A DNA stretch of 38,199 nt. It comes from Flavobacterium sp. Lineage in GTDB: Bacteria > Bacteroidota > Bacteroidia > Flavobacteriales > Flavobacteriaceae. Within the stretch, counting starts at the first letter, position 1; every line of letters starts with the position of its first letter. The position numbers were made by a program, and so were the translations under genes. Below are positions 14,458 to 24,526 of the stretch, in pieces. Under the pieces are notes generated by a model, which made no database searches, was not told the origin of the DNA, and worked only from the letters and a program-made list of their open reading frames with translations. The DNA lies in NCBI RefSeq assembly GCF_029945805.1, contig NZ_JAQSDH010000023.1:1-38199 (forward strand), written 5' to 3'.

Positions 14458-16773
14458 TTATTCACCAACTGTGGTTACCTTTTTATCTAAAATTCTACCA
14501 TTTTCATTCATTAAGACAATAGTTGCCGCCTGTGCTTCTGCATGATCTTTTGCCATTACAAAAACCTTGTTGTCTTTGATAGCTTTATTATTATTCTCTA
14601 AAATACTGGTTTGACTGTCATTGTATTTGCTTCTAATGTCGAGATAATAATTATCCTGAGCATTTTCTGTAATTACAGAACATTTTAGATTAACCCATTT
14701 TACCTCTTTTATTTTAGCATTTGAATTATTAGTGTTTGGGTTTTCTATATATAGGGTAGGTACTAAACATTCCTGAATTGAAATTCCACCATGTGCGTAT
14801 TCTTCGTTTATTTTGAAGAAGGATATACCAGGAGCATAGGCAATAAAAATAGTTGGGTTCCAACGCCAAGGTAAATGTAAAAAGCTAGTGCTAACTCCTT
14901 CTTTTATCAGCGCACATCGACCCCAACGCGTTTCTGTAAGACCTGCATTAATTTCTGTTTTAGGTAATCCACCTGGTAATAATAGCCAACCGTGGTCTGT
15001 TACAATTTTTATTTTTTTCACACCTTTTTCAAAAGCTATATCCAAACTTTCTTGTACTTGTTCAAACAACTCTTCGATACTTTTTACCATATCGCCTTGT
15101 TCCTGATGTCCTTTGGTGTCTATGTCGCCTATTTCTTCCCAACATTTACTATCTGGATTAATATCTTTAGCATTGACTACATGAATGAAGTTTTGGTCTT
15201 TCAACGCTTTTCTAAATTCATTAGTTTGTAAATCTTTTCCTGTCGATAATTGAGGCCTAAATTCATTTATTACGCTATCTATTGCCACTAGTGTGGCTAT
15301 AGGAGCTACATTTGGTTTAGCTGTAGGCGTTAGTGATGGAATGGCTGACCAACTATTTTGTAAATTAATATTATAATTTAATTTAGTAAGTCTTTTACAG
15401 AATTCTACTGCCAATTCATATCGGAAGGCATCAACAAACAAAACATAGTTTTCTGTTTCTTCAACAGCTTTTTGACTTGTAAAAATAGTATTGTCTTTTT
15501 CAACTAATGTTTGGAATTTAGTATTTATATTTTCAAGCCAAGGTTTGTAAATGAGTTGAATTATATTTTTGATTAGTGTTTTGTCTTTATCTGTTTTTAC
15601 TGCAGCAAAAGCATTACGCATTGCAAAATCTATTGCAAAACCTTCCGAAATATAATATTCTTTGATTTCGTTAATAGAAGCTGATGGAAACGGTTTTGTA
15701 GCTTTTACAGCCATAACTGAAAGACTAGAAAGTGATTTAACCAAAGGAGCTTTTTCTAATTCATACCATACCCAGTTTTTACGTATTTTATGCTCTTCTT
15801 CTAAAGCACTAATTGCTAAACTAGCTTTTTTTGGGTCGAGAGCTGCTGCTTTTTCTAAGTGTATTCTTAATTCATCTTCTTTTTGTTCGTTTACTTGAGG
15901 CCAACTTTCTTGTGGGATTGCAAAAATGCCACTACCTAAGTCATCGGGTTTAGCTAGACGCAGCAATTCTTCTAATTCGGGATATTTTTGAGGAGCTGCT
16001 GCATAAAATTGCCAAGCACTGTTCCAACCGCTTTTTTGTGTGCCTAATTTTTCGGCAATGGCTTTTATATTACGATGGTCAGGTTCAAAATCATATTGTG
16101 CTTTGCAAATGTTTGTAAATACATCTTTTTTGCTATGGTCTAAAGTTTGTAAAAAGTTGTCGCCTAAGCACATCCATTTTAATATGCTAGGTATAATATT
16201 TGGGAATAGTTGATTGTTTAGAAAATCAGCATCTATAAATGTTTTGCCACTAAAAATATCTTTGTCCTGAAAAATGGATGGTAACGCTTTTTTTAATGCT
16301 TCTTTTGTGGCATTATCTTTATTTACTTTTAGTCCTAGACCATTAATAGGATTTTCTACAAAAGCCATTACTGTCCATTCTTTTCCGTTTTCCTGTGCAA
16401 AAGTTGTTCCTGTATACTGGTACTCAACTAGAGGTTGTAATTGAAATCCAATTTCTTCTACATTTTTGAGTTCATTTTTTGATATTCCCGGTAAATAAAT
16501 AATTGGTGTTGTTTTACTTTTCCATACCGCCTCTGGAATTGATTTAGCCAACATGCACTTTAGCCAAATGGAAGGTCCTTGATTTTTTTGAGGTTCATGT
16601 GTGCCATAAATAAAAAGATTATCTCTACTTTCTTGGAGCACCGTGATTACTTCTAGCCAAAGCTTTTCTGGATCAGGCCAAAGAATTACTTCCGGCTTGG
16701 TCATTAAATTGCCGTTGTGGCTCTCTGCTTGTTTTAAAGCAAGAATTACTTTGTCATATATACTGAAACTCAT
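14458..16773 (-). CDS. pglZ: PglZ, BREX alkaline-phosphatase-superfamily protein
   Basis: The 771-aa product shows the PglZ pattern. A helical N-terminal part (1-430) leads into an alkaline-phosphatase-like domain with FVDAFRYEL (Asp448 as metal ligand), SAIPSLTPTAKP near 476-487 (nucleophile region) and VTDHGWLLLPGG (Asp593, His594). The C-terminal part holds GGISIQECLVPTL, also typical. PglZ is the marker protein of all BREX and Pgl systems and is required for defence; its substrate remains unclear. The start codon overlaps the mcrC stop by 4 nt, so the restriction genes are embedded in the BREX operon. Confidence 0.93.
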   Translation of the reverse strand: MSFSIYDKVILALKQAESHNGNLMTKPEVILWPDPEKLWLEVITVLQESRDNLFIYGTHEPQKNQGPSIWLKCMLAKSIPEAVWKSKTTPIIYLPGISKNELKNVEEIGFQLQPLVEYQYTGTTFAQENGKEWTVMAFVENPINGLGLKVNKDNATKEALKKALPSIFQDKDIFSGKTFIDADFLNNQLFPNIIPSILKWMCLGDNFLQTLDHSKKDVFTNICKAQYDFEPDHRNIKAIAEKLGTQKSGWNSAWQFYAAAPQKYPELEELLRLAKPDDLGSGIFAIPQESWPQVNEQKEDELRIHLEKAAALDPKKASLAISALEEEHKIRKNWVWYELEKAPLVKSLSSLSVMAVKATKPFPSASINEIKEYYISEGFAIDFAMRNAFAAVKTDKDKTLIKNIIQLIYKPWLENINTKFQTLVEKDNTIFTSQKAVEETENYVLFVDAFRYELAVEFCKRLTKLNYNINLQNSWSAIPSLTPTAKPNVAPIATLVAIDSVINEFRPQLSTGKDLQTNEFRKALKDQNFIHVVNAKDINPDSKCWEEIGDIDTKGHQEQGDMVKSIEELFEQVQESLDIAFEKGVKKIKIVTDHGWLLLPGGLPKTEINAGLTETRWGRCALIKEGVSTSFLHLPWRWNPTIFIAYAPGISFFKINEEYAHGGISIQECLVPTLYIENPNTNNSNAKIKEVKWVNLKCSVITENAQDNYYLDIRSKYNDSQTSILENNNKAIKDNKVFVMAKDHAEAQAATIVLMNENGRILDKKVTTVGE

Positions 16774-18047
16774 ATTAATATATTTTCTTCTAAATATTTA
16801 TTTAAACGAATGCCCATTTTATTGTCCAACTTTGAATTGGTACTATCAAGAACTGAGATTTTCATTAACCCACATTCATGCGCCTTTATATTTCCTGGCT
16901 TGTCTGTGAAATTTCCTTTAATGTAAATTGGCTCCTCTTGATATTCAGATTTTGGATATAAAAGAATTGCATTTTTACCACTCCAATATTCATTATAAAC
17001 AAACATTTGTTTTAGGTCATTATCAGAAGGAATATTGTTATCAGGCAATTTCCATTTAGTGTCTATTATAGCGGTACATTTTGAAATTTTATGTTCAATA
17101 ACAATATCTGGTCTTATAGACTTCTTCCTTACTGAATTTGATAATCTCCAAAATGGTTTTGAGTTTTGAACTTTTAAACTCCAATCTTTATGTTTTCCCT
17201 TAAATAGTTGACGGTACACATATTCTTCCCACAAGCTATTCATATCAAAAAGTATTGCAAGCACATGATTTTTACCACTACTAATATCAGGACGAAAGTT
17301 TAGTAATAACATTGCTGCAATCTCAATTGCTTCTTTGTAATGATTATTCTTTCTGTTATAGTTTAATCTAGCAAATAATTCCTCATTAACTTGAATATCT
17401 TGTAAATCGGGAAATGATAAAATAAGGCTACTTACTTTATCTTTTAAAAATGGACTTGAACTTATATTTGGAATTAATTTTAATGCCTTAAAAAGTATTT
17501 GGTTAAATTCATTTTCTCTATCGTATTCCTGATGTTTTGTATAGAAATTCTCTTGATGTACTAGGTTTTTTTGAATTTGTTTATTGAAAAGTAATTTTCC
17601 TTTAAGCGCTTTGCAATTCGCTTCTTCAAATCGGTATTTTTTAATTAAACCTATTCGGAGGATTTTTTCACATTCATTGATGAAAAGTTCTAAATATACT
17701 TCAAGAATACTATTGGGTTTAAAATTTAAATTTGCTTTTTCATGCGTGTATACATTCATCCAACGGCATTCTCTCAACATATCTATTAATATATTTCGCC
17801 ATTTTACCTTGTCTTTATCCTCTGCGGCTTGTCCAATTTTTGGAAGTACTTCAATAGTTAAATCCCCAACTTGTATTACACCAACATATTGATTAAATCG
17901 AACTCCATTTGGAGTAAGTGTGAAAAAGTTACCGCCATGTTTTTCATTATACCAACCCAAAGCTTTCCAATGATTTTCTTTGAAACCATTAGAATTAATA
18001 GTGAGGGTTTTATACTCAAAAACTTGTATGGGCTTATTAATGCGCAT
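16770..18047 (-). CDS. mcrC: McrC-like nuclease subunit
   Basis: The 425-aa product has the McrC layout. A mainly beta N-terminal region contains GVIQVGDLTIEVLPKIG (53-72), a helical middle follows, then FDMNSLWEEYVYRQ (268-280), and a PD-(D/E)xK nuclease core has RPDIVI (312-317, Asp314) and AIIDTKWK (326-333, Asp329 and Lys331). McrC forms a complex with McrB and cuts DNA with modified bases. It lies 19 nt after the mcrB-like gene and overlaps pglZ by 4 nt. Confidence 0.9.
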   Translation of the reverse strand: MRINKPIQVFEYKTLTINSNGFKENHWKALGWYNEKHGGNFFTLTPNGVRFNQYVGVIQVGDLTIEVLPKIGQAAEDKDKVKWRNILIDMLRECRWMNVYTHEKANLNFKPNSILEVYLELFINECEKILRIGLIKKYRFEEANCKALKGKLLFNKQIQKNLVHQENFYTKHQEYDRENEFNQILFKALKLIPNISSSPFLKDKVSSLILSFPDLQDIQVNEELFARLNYNRKNNHYKEAIEIAAMLLLNFRPDISSGKNHVLAILFDMNSLWEEYVYRQLFKGKHKDWSLKVQNSKPFWRLSNSVRKKSIRPDIVIEHKISKCTAIIDTKWKLPDNNIPSDNDLKQMFVYNEYWSGKNAILLYPKSEYQEEPIYIKGNFTDKPGNIKAHECGLMKISVLDSTNSKLDNKMGIRLNKYLEENILI

Positions 18048-18066
18048 TTAATTTTTTTAAAATATG

Positions 18067-20703
18067 TTAATACAATGATTGAAAATCTTCAATAGTTAAC
18101 GTTGCACAAGCTTTTAATTTATACTGCCAAGATTGATCGTATTGTCCTGCAATACCATTTCCTGCACTAAAAGGAGCAAAAATATCGCTTGATATCTGTT
18201 CCTTTATTTCAAAGAAATTATCTCCTAATACCAAACCTAATTTTTCATAATCGTTATAAAAATATTCTTGTAATAATGGAATAATTTTATCTGAAAAAGC
18301 TTTTCTTAGATCAGTTACATTGTAAATATTCCATAACCAGGCATGACCAATTGTATGATCACTGTCTTTCAATACTTTTAATCTTTCATTTATTTTGGTC
18401 AACATTAAGACTAAATTAATACCATCAGTTGTAGTACTAAGTTTGTCTTCTTCGGGTAGTTTTGGAACAAAAGAAAATCTTCTTCTTAATGCTGTATCCA
18501 GTGCTTCAACACTCTTGTCCGCTGTATTCATTGTGCCAACAATGTATAAATTTGGAGGTACGCAAAAAGGTGTTTTTGAATACGGTAATTCTAATCTTAT
18601 TTCTTCGGCTTTTCCTAATCGTTTATCCTCTTCGATTAATGTTATTAGTTCACCAAAAATCTGCGCTACATTACCACGGTTAATTTCATCTATAATAAAA
18701 ACAAAAGGTTCGCTATTATCATTTGTAAACAACTGATATTCTGCATTTTTCCAATACGATTTAACGATGTTTTTCTTGTCTTCATATTTCAATTCAATTT
18801 CATCGTTGTCATCTTGTTCTTGGTTTGGTTGTAAATTTTGTATGGCATTTAACACACTCCAAAAAGCGGTAGAGTTGCAACCGCCAATTATATTTCTGAA
18901 TTCCTCATGAATATTATTTATTACTGCTAGGTCAGGAAATCTTTCGAACAAAGGCGCTAATCTATTTCTTGATACCGTATATGTTCTAACACCATTAACG
19001 TGCTTTACACTGAAATTTCCTTGTTCAGTAACTGAAACTAAAACATTTCCACCATTTAATGTATTAAGAGCTGTTTCGCCAGCTTGTTCTACATCATCAT
19101 ATAATTGGTCGTATAATTGGTTGAACGTTCTGATTTGAATTTCTTGTTCGTTGTCAGGAAAATTTCTTTTTATGAAATTGTATGTTGCTTCAATACATGC
19201 TTTCATAAATAGGCCGTCTTGAATTTCATATTTAAGAAATTCATCATCTTCTTTAGGTTCTAAAGGTTTTATTCCTTCAATAAAATCTTCGTAAGCCATA
19301 TTTTGATGGAATGTTGTAAAGAAAACACGATTGTCTTTTTGAAAGTTTGTAAAATGACTTTTTCTTTGTTCTCTTGGAAGATTTTCTATATTAACATTTA
19401 ATATATTGAGAGCTAAATCAATTGTACTGTATGTTTTTCCTGTTCCCGGAGGACCAAAAAGTATCGTGTTTAGTGTCATATTAAATTGATTATTATTGTT
19501 GTTATGTGGGTTTGCAATGGTTGGTGGTAGTGGAGGATTAGCTCCATTGCCGCCATCTATTATGTTCACATTATATTTAGGTTGAAAAATACTTTTATTC
19601 ATAAAGTCTAGTTCACCTTTGGGAACTTCATAAAAAGTTGAATTTCCACTAGGCATAAAAAAACGAGTATCCCCTTTTAATTCTCTGACAGAATTGTTTA
19701 TTGGATAAAATAATGGTTCTATTTCGCGGTATATCCATTCACCATCGCCTTTTATTAATTCGTCACTATCTGTATCTAAAGGTTTTGAATTTGATATTAC
19801 TCTACCAATGCAATAAAGGTCATCACCACCGTAACATGTATAAACAAAATCTCCTATTTTTATGTCATTTGCAAATTGTTTCCCTTGGCTTCTTCCTGTA
19901 TAGCTATTTAAACATATCCAATTGTTTTGTTCTAAAACATTTGCAATACCAGTGTATTTATACTTTCCTGACTTTTTGAAAATACCATGCGATATTTTAT
20001 ATATTTTTTTGCCTTTTAAGTCTAAATTGACTAGCTGAGTTGGAACATTTATATACTTATCGAAATTAAAAGCAAATTTGTCGAGAAGTCCATTTTCAGT
20101 ATCATTTGACAATGCTCTTAGTTCGTTAAAATCTTTAATGCAAGAAGGATAATCTGCAGGAATATCTAACCAATCTCTAAATTTGAGGTGTGAATTGTTT
20201 AGTATTGGGAATAATTCAGGATTGATATAATACAACCAAGGTGAATAAATACCTGATTTTATTAAAGGTATACCTAATTTATCAAAATCGGCGCATAATT
20301 TTACAGCCTCATCAATTGTGGTAATAGTAAACGCTTCTTTGAGAAAATCACCACAACTTGATAACTGTTTTTGAGTAAGGTTTGTTACCGCATTTAAACC
20401 AGCACCCGTGTAACCCCATTGGTCAATTTTAACCGCCAGTTTTGATAATTCATCGTACCGTGTTGCATCTGAAACATTTTGTTTTAAATATTTATCAAAA
20501 GTCTTATCGCTACAACCATATTTAAACATTTGGATTAAGCCCGTTAGATGTTCGTTTTCTAATGGATTATTCTTTAATGTTTCTTCAATAATTTGTTTGT
20601 TTAGAGGTACAACCGCAAATTGTTTTTTTCGTTCGGTGTAATCTCTTGACGATTGATAGGTTTGGTATAATTCTCTAAACTTTGGAAATAAAGCATTTCT
20701 CAT
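18067..20703 (-). CDS. mcrB: McrB-like GTPase with a probable EVE-like reader domain
   Basis: The 878-aa product is a McrB-type AAA+ protein: Walker A GPPGTGKT at 417-424, Walker B IDEINRGN at 671-678, the signature GTMNTADKS at 723-731 and ALRRRF at 738-743. McrB uses GTP to move along DNA and to drive McrC cleavage. The region at about 230-365 (YKISHGIF, WICLNSYTG, IGDFVYTCYGGDDLYCIGRV, EWIYREIEPL) looks like an EVE/PUA-like modified-base reader, as in other type IV enzymes. An Asn/Pro-rich linker (386-405) separates it from the motor. The first 220 residues are helical and not recognised. It starts 2 nt after pglX, so expression is tied to BREX. Confidence 0.88.
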   Translation of the reverse strand: MRNALFPKFRELYQTYQSSRDYTERKKQFAVVPLNKQIIEETLKNNPLENEHLTGLIQMFKYGCSDKTFDKYLKQNVSDATRYDELSKLAVKIDQWGYTGAGLNAVTNLTQKQLSSCGDFLKEAFTITTIDEAVKLCADFDKLGIPLIKSGIYSPWLYYINPELFPILNNSHLKFRDWLDIPADYPSCIKDFNELRALSNDTENGLLDKFAFNFDKYINVPTQLVNLDLKGKKIYKISHGIFKKSGKYKYTGIANVLEQNNWICLNSYTGRSQGKQFANDIKIGDFVYTCYGGDDLYCIGRVISNSKPLDTDSDELIKGDGEWIYREIEPLFYPINNSVRELKGDTRFFMPSGNSTFYEVPKGELDFMNKSIFQPKYNVNIIDGGNGANPPLPPTIANPHNNNNNQFNMTLNTILFGPPGTGKTYSTIDLALNILNVNIENLPREQRKSHFTNFQKDNRVFFTTFHQNMAYEDFIEGIKPLEPKEDDEFLKYEIQDGLFMKACIEATYNFIKRNFPDNEQEIQIRTFNQLYDQLYDDVEQAGETALNTLNGGNVLVSVTEQGNFSVKHVNGVRTYTVSRNRLAPLFERFPDLAVINNIHEEFRNIIGGCNSTAFWSVLNAIQNLQPNQEQDDNDEIELKYEDKKNIVKSYWKNAEYQLFTNDNSEPFVFIIDEINRGNVAQIFGELITLIEEDKRLGKAEEIRLELPYSKTPFCVPPNLYIVGTMNTADKSVEALDTALRRRFSFVPKLPEEDKLSTTTDGINLVLMLTKINERLKVLKDSDHTIGHAWLWNIYNVTDLRKAFSDKIIPLLQEYFYNDYEKLGLVLGDNFFEIKEQISSDIFAPFSAGNGIAGQYDQSWQYKLKACATLTIEDFQSLY

Positions 20704-20705
20704 TT

Positions 20706-23700
20706 TTATTTCTTTTTATTTTCTCGCGCTATTCTTTTTTCCTCCAAACTCAAATGTATGTCATTATTTCTGATGTCTCCCCAGTGGCTGTTTGGTGTAT
20801 TTTTACCTCTGTCAACGCCCCATTTGATGTTGAATTTGGTACGCAAAACACCTGCTTCTACAAATGGTCGAATGTTTAATCGTACACCATCATTTAAATC
20901 AGGTTCCCAACCTATAGGTTGTTCTTCTAAAGATTTCCAACGGACAAAAATGTCATAAGGTGCTTCACCATTTAGAATTAGGATTAATTTTTCTTGTAGT
21001 TTTTTGGCAGCATCTAATAAGCCATCGGCACCACTTTCTCCGGCGTTTCGTTTGCTATCGCACAAACGTATCCAATCGCCAAGATAGGTGTAGATTAGTT
21101 TGGAAAGGTTCTCTTTATCTAAGGTATGATAATTAACTAATACCGAGAACCCATCTTTGCGACCATCCCAAATGTGCCAAATAAACGGACGATTTTGAAA
21201 AAGTCTGCAGTGTTGTATAAAAAACTCGTTGCGTAACCAATCTTCGAGATTAGTAGCTTTTGCTCCTTCTTTGGATAATAATTCGATGATGGTTTTGGTG
21301 GTATATTCTGTGGCAAAAACGGCTTGAAGAAACTCTCGTATTCTGTCTCCACCCTCTTGTTCTGCATTAACCGATGGAATACAAAAAATACCATCATCAT
21401 CTGTAAAGTGGTTAAATGCTTTTACTGCAGCAATTAATTCTTTGGCTTCGTCTGCTAACTCCATTTCTTCATCACTCTCAGCTGGCCAGCGATACCCTAA
21501 TATTCTTGCTGTAGCTACTTGTAATGTATTGTCCGTTTTTAGTGCATGCCCATGAAACAACCATTGAATAGGGTCATCACTGTAAGGTTTTGGTAAACCG
21601 TTGGGAAATTTATCAGCCGCTACTTCTTGCCAATGTTCTAAATCGAAAGGCACCTTGATTAAAGTACCTTCAGTTACACTTAAACTTTGGTCTATTTTCA
21701 AAAGTTCTTCAGTAAATCTTTCTGAACTTAAAAAAGAGTAAATAGGTAATAGTTTATCGGTTTCTTTAACAACTATTATACCTGTAGTTGTATCAAATTT
21801 ATGTCCTGAATAATGAGTAATAATTTTTTTACTAGTTACATTAACTCCAAAACCTTTAAAATCCCATGCAATGCTTCCTGCTTGCCAACCACCACCAATT
21901 CTATTTACAGCTTTTAATTTTTTTATATGTTCAAAGTACTTATTATTCACTCCCTCCCAACAAAATATATTATTGTAACCACTAACAAGATTATTTGTAG
22001 TAGCCGCTGTTTGAAAATATACCCATCCTTTTTCAATAATATTTTGTTCCCAATATTTCTGTAAAAATTGAGGGTTGTCAGTTGTACCAATGCCTTGAGA
22101 TGAATAACAGTGTTTTGATAGCAATTCAACTGAATTTGCACTTAATGAGGATTTAATTACAAAATCTGTATTTTTTAATTGATCTAATTGATTTACAATT
22201 TGCACTTCAGAAGTTCTAAGCATTATATCTTTTTCCGATGGATTTAATCCTTCATAAACATCTACATTTGAAATTAAACTTTCCTCTTTTGGTTTTGAAT
22301 GCTGAATACTGACAAGCATAACATTGAAGTCGTACATCGGTGTTTGAAATCCCTTTGCACCTATTCTACTTATGAAAGACCATTTTTCATTTTTCAATAA
22401 TTCTTGTCTTAGTTTTTTATATGATGACTGAAATAGCCAATCTTGCAAAGTAACATTAACAACAATTCCATTCAATTCACATGTCTTTAACATTTTTAAT
22501 AAAAATACAGTCGCTAAATTACCCTTGGCAATTGAGTAATTATTTTCAGAATAAACCCTTATAACTTCATCTTGTTTTCCACGGCTTAAATATGGTACAT
22601 TAGTAATTTGTAAGATATATTTTTTAGAAAGTATTTCTCCTGCCTTAGCAATCCCAGATGCAATAACACCTCTCTCTTTTTGTTCACCATTATCTAATTC
22701 ATTTTCTAACGCTTTTTGTAAAACAGGTTGTAATTCTTCAAAACTTGCAGTGAACGTATCTGATTTTATAGAAGACGGGTCAAGCAAACTTCCTAATTCA
22801 GGTGCTAACTGAAAATGATTATATAGGGCACGCATCCCATTTTCCATGCGTTCTTTGTCTTCGAAGCGAGTTCCTTTGCCAACAAGTTTTACCCAATCTT
22901 CCACATTCCCTTTTGGTGCAATACCACTACATGCCAAATTCATTTCAGGAAGCTCTTTGTAATGACCGCAAAATTTCCAAGCGGTTAATGCCAAATTAAA
23001 AGCGGCTATTTGTGTACAGCGGGCATCGAGCTCTAGCCCATGCAGATTTTCGGTAATTACTTTATCGGTTGCTTCTTCTTTTGATAATCCTTCTTCGCGT
23101 ATGCGTAGAGCAGCAAAAACAGGAAATAGAGAAGCTATAAAGTGCCCAGAGCCCATGCAAGGATCTAGCGAAGTTATTTGAGCAGTTGTATCAGGCCAAC
23201 CTTCAAAAGAACCTGCAGCAAGAGAACCGTCTTCTAAAGTTCTTAAATATTCAAACTTTATAGGAGGCGTGACACCAGGATTACGGTTTACCCACCAGGC
23301 CCCTAAGGTATTGTCTATTAAAAAATGTACCATGTAGGGTTCTGTGAATAATTGTGTAACAGCTGGTAGTTTAGCACCGTCTATTTTATCGCCACTGGCA
23401 TTTATTATTGCTTTAGCTTCGCTTTGCCAAAACTGATATACCCAACCTAAAGCATCATCGGCAGTAAAGATGTCTTTTTCTAAACCGTCAATTATAACCT
23501 CTAATTTTATTTTATCGTTGGTAGCTAATTTTACTTGCATCAAAGGGTCGTCTATTCTGAAAATAGCAGGTAGCATTTTAGAAGCATAGGCAGCTGCTGC
23601 ATCCCATTTATCGGTATAATTTTCTTCCTTGGCTAGTTCCTCGCAATCAGCAAAAGTTACCGCTATGCCACTGTGGTGCATTAGTAAATCGTTGGCTTCG

Positions 23701-23987
23701 AGAAAAGTAGCAAACAACATTTTGTGCCAGGTTTCATATGCCAACTCATACGCTAAATTGCCAATTTGTTGTATTCCTTTGGGGTCTAATTCGTCGCCCA
23801 ACAAACGCGCTTTAGAACGTAACGCATTTCGCAATGTTCTTTGCTCAGGTGTCATGTGCGCAAATGGTTCTGCATGATTAACCGCCGAAGCTTGTAAGGC
23901 ATTGAATGCCCCAATTTCTGAAGCTTTACGAGCTTCTTTGACTGCTTTTTCGAGCGTTGTTCGTTGCTGGGGAGAAAGTACTGGCAT
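20706..23987 (-). CDS. pglX: PglX, BREX adenine-specific DNA methyltransferase
   Basis: The 1093-aa product has the type 1 BREX PglX layout: a helical N-terminus (1-250), the SAM-binding motif I DPCMGSGHF at 275-283, the second acidic site NLHGLELDARCTQIAAFNLALTAW, then motif IV, a target-recognition region, and a C-terminal stretch with LPKPYSDDPIQWLFHGHAL and ARILGYRWP typical of this group. PglX methylates adenine in an asymmetric site to mark host DNA. Motif IV reads NVPY (463-466) rather than the usual NPPY, with the surrounding hydrophobic strand intact. The gene is 2 nt after the small DUF2441-like gene and 2 nt before mcrB. The target sequence cannot be read from the protein by eye. 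Confidence 0.93.
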   Translation of the reverse strand: MPVLSPQQRTTLEKAVKEARKASEIGAFNALQASAVNHAEPFAHMTPEQRTLRNALRSKARLLGDELDPKGIQQIGNLAYELAYETWHKMLFATFLEANDLLMHHSGIAVTFADCEELAKEENYTDKWDAAAAYASKMLPAIFRIDDPLMQVKLATNDKIKLEVIIDGLEKDIFTADDALGWVYQFWQSEAKAIINASGDKIDGAKLPAVTQLFTEPYMVHFLIDNTLGAWWVNRNPGVTPPIKFEYLRTLEDGSLAAGSFEGWPDTTAQITSLDPCMGSGHFIASLFPVFAALRIREEGLSKEEATDKVITENLHGLELDARCTQIAAFNLALTAWKFCGHYKELPEMNLACSGIAPKGNVEDWVKLVGKGTRFEDKERMENGMRALYNHFQLAPELGSLLDPSSIKSDTFTASFEELQPVLQKALENELDNGEQKERGVIASGIAKAGEILSKKYILQITNVPYLSRGKQDEVIRVYSENNYSIAKGNLATVFLLKMLKTCELNGIVVNVTLQDWLFQSSYKKLRQELLKNEKWSFISRIGAKGFQTPMYDFNVMLVSIQHSKPKEESLISNVDVYEGLNPSEKDIMLRTSEVQIVNQLDQLKNTDFVIKSSLSANSVELLSKHCYSSQGIGTTDNPQFLQKYWEQNIIEKGWVYFQTAATTNNLVSGYNNIFCWEGVNNKYFEHIKKLKAVNRIGGGWQAGSIAWDFKGFGVNVTSKKIITHYSGHKFDTTTGIIVVKETDKLLPIYSFLSSERFTEELLKIDQSLSVTEGTLIKVPFDLEHWQEVAADKFPNGLPKPYSDDPIQWLFHGHALKTDNTLQVATARILGYRWPAESDEEMELADEAKELIAAVKAFNHFTDDDGIFCIPSVNAEQEGGDRIREFLQAVFATEYTTKTIIELLSKEGAKATNLEDWLRNEFFIQHCRLFQNRPFIWHIWDGRKDGFSVLVNYHTLDKENLSKLIYTYLGDWIRLCDSKRNAGESGADGLLDAAKKLQEKLILILNGEAPYDIFVRWKSLEEQPIGWEPDLNDGVRLNIRPFVEAGVLRTKFNIKWGVDRGKNTPNSHWGDIRNNDIHLSLEEKRIARENKKK

Positions 23988-23989
23988 AA

Positions 23990-24526
23990 TTATATGAATG
24001 TATTATTTGCTTTAGCTGCATCATCAGCTAATAATGAATTACTATTTGTTGCCCAAAATAATATTTGACCCATAGGAGTTACATCACTATTTATCATCTC
24101 TTCTATTATTTCCATTTCCTCAGATAAATATTCATAGAATTTCCATTCTTCAGTAGGTGTCCAATATTCATTTGCAATATCAGTGTTTACGGTATTATCC
24201 TCACCAAGTTTAAATAAATGAGTTACTAATGCCATTGGTACTTTTATTGGATTATTCATTCTTACTTTGTAAATTCTGGGAATACAATCTGCCTCATTGC
24301 AAATAGTACTTTTTAATGCTTTACAATTGGCAATTGTATTACAAGCGTAAAATGATTTTTTTCTTGAAGGAAAGTCCTCAGGGCTATTTTCATCTAAGAA
24401 ATCATTTATCCAGCTTCTGCTATCAGTTAGAGTTTTACTGTGATAAAATGACAAATCTTCAATAGGATTTACTACCCCAATTGGATATTCGATACATGTT
24501 ATATGATATAATTCAATTTCCTCCAT
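23990..24526 (-). CDS. Small DUF2441-like protein between brxC and pglX
   Basis: The 178-aa product begins MEEIELYHITCIEYPIGV. It has SRSWINDFLDENSPEDFPSR followed by a Cys-containing stretch, IYKVRMNNPIKVPMALVTHL in the middle and NEYWTPTEEWKFYEYLSEE near the C-terminus. The Tyr-His start, the PSR...FY segment and the YW...E element resemble DUF2441 proteins, which may have an ADP-ribosyltransferase-like fold; this is a tentative match. Its ATG overlaps the brxC stop (TAATG), so it is translationally coupled to brxC, and pglX follows after 2 nt. It is not a standard BREX component. An effector, a regulator or an anti-defence sensor are all possible. Confidence 0.8.
   Translation of the reverse strand: MEEIELYHITCIEYPIGVVNPIEDLSFYHSKTLTDSRSWINDFLDENSPEDFPSRKKSFYACNTIANCKALKSTICNEADCIPRIYKVRMNNPIKVPMALVTHLFKLGEDNTVNTDIANEYWTPTEEWKFYEYLSEEMEIIEEMINSDVTPMGQILFWATNSNSLLADDAAKANNTFI

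Noticed and set aside
20706..23987. Frameshift or truncation in pglX
   Set aside because: The gene reads through as 1093 aa with N-terminal, catalytic and C-terminal family segments all in one frame. Overlapping small antisense and alternative frames are shadows.
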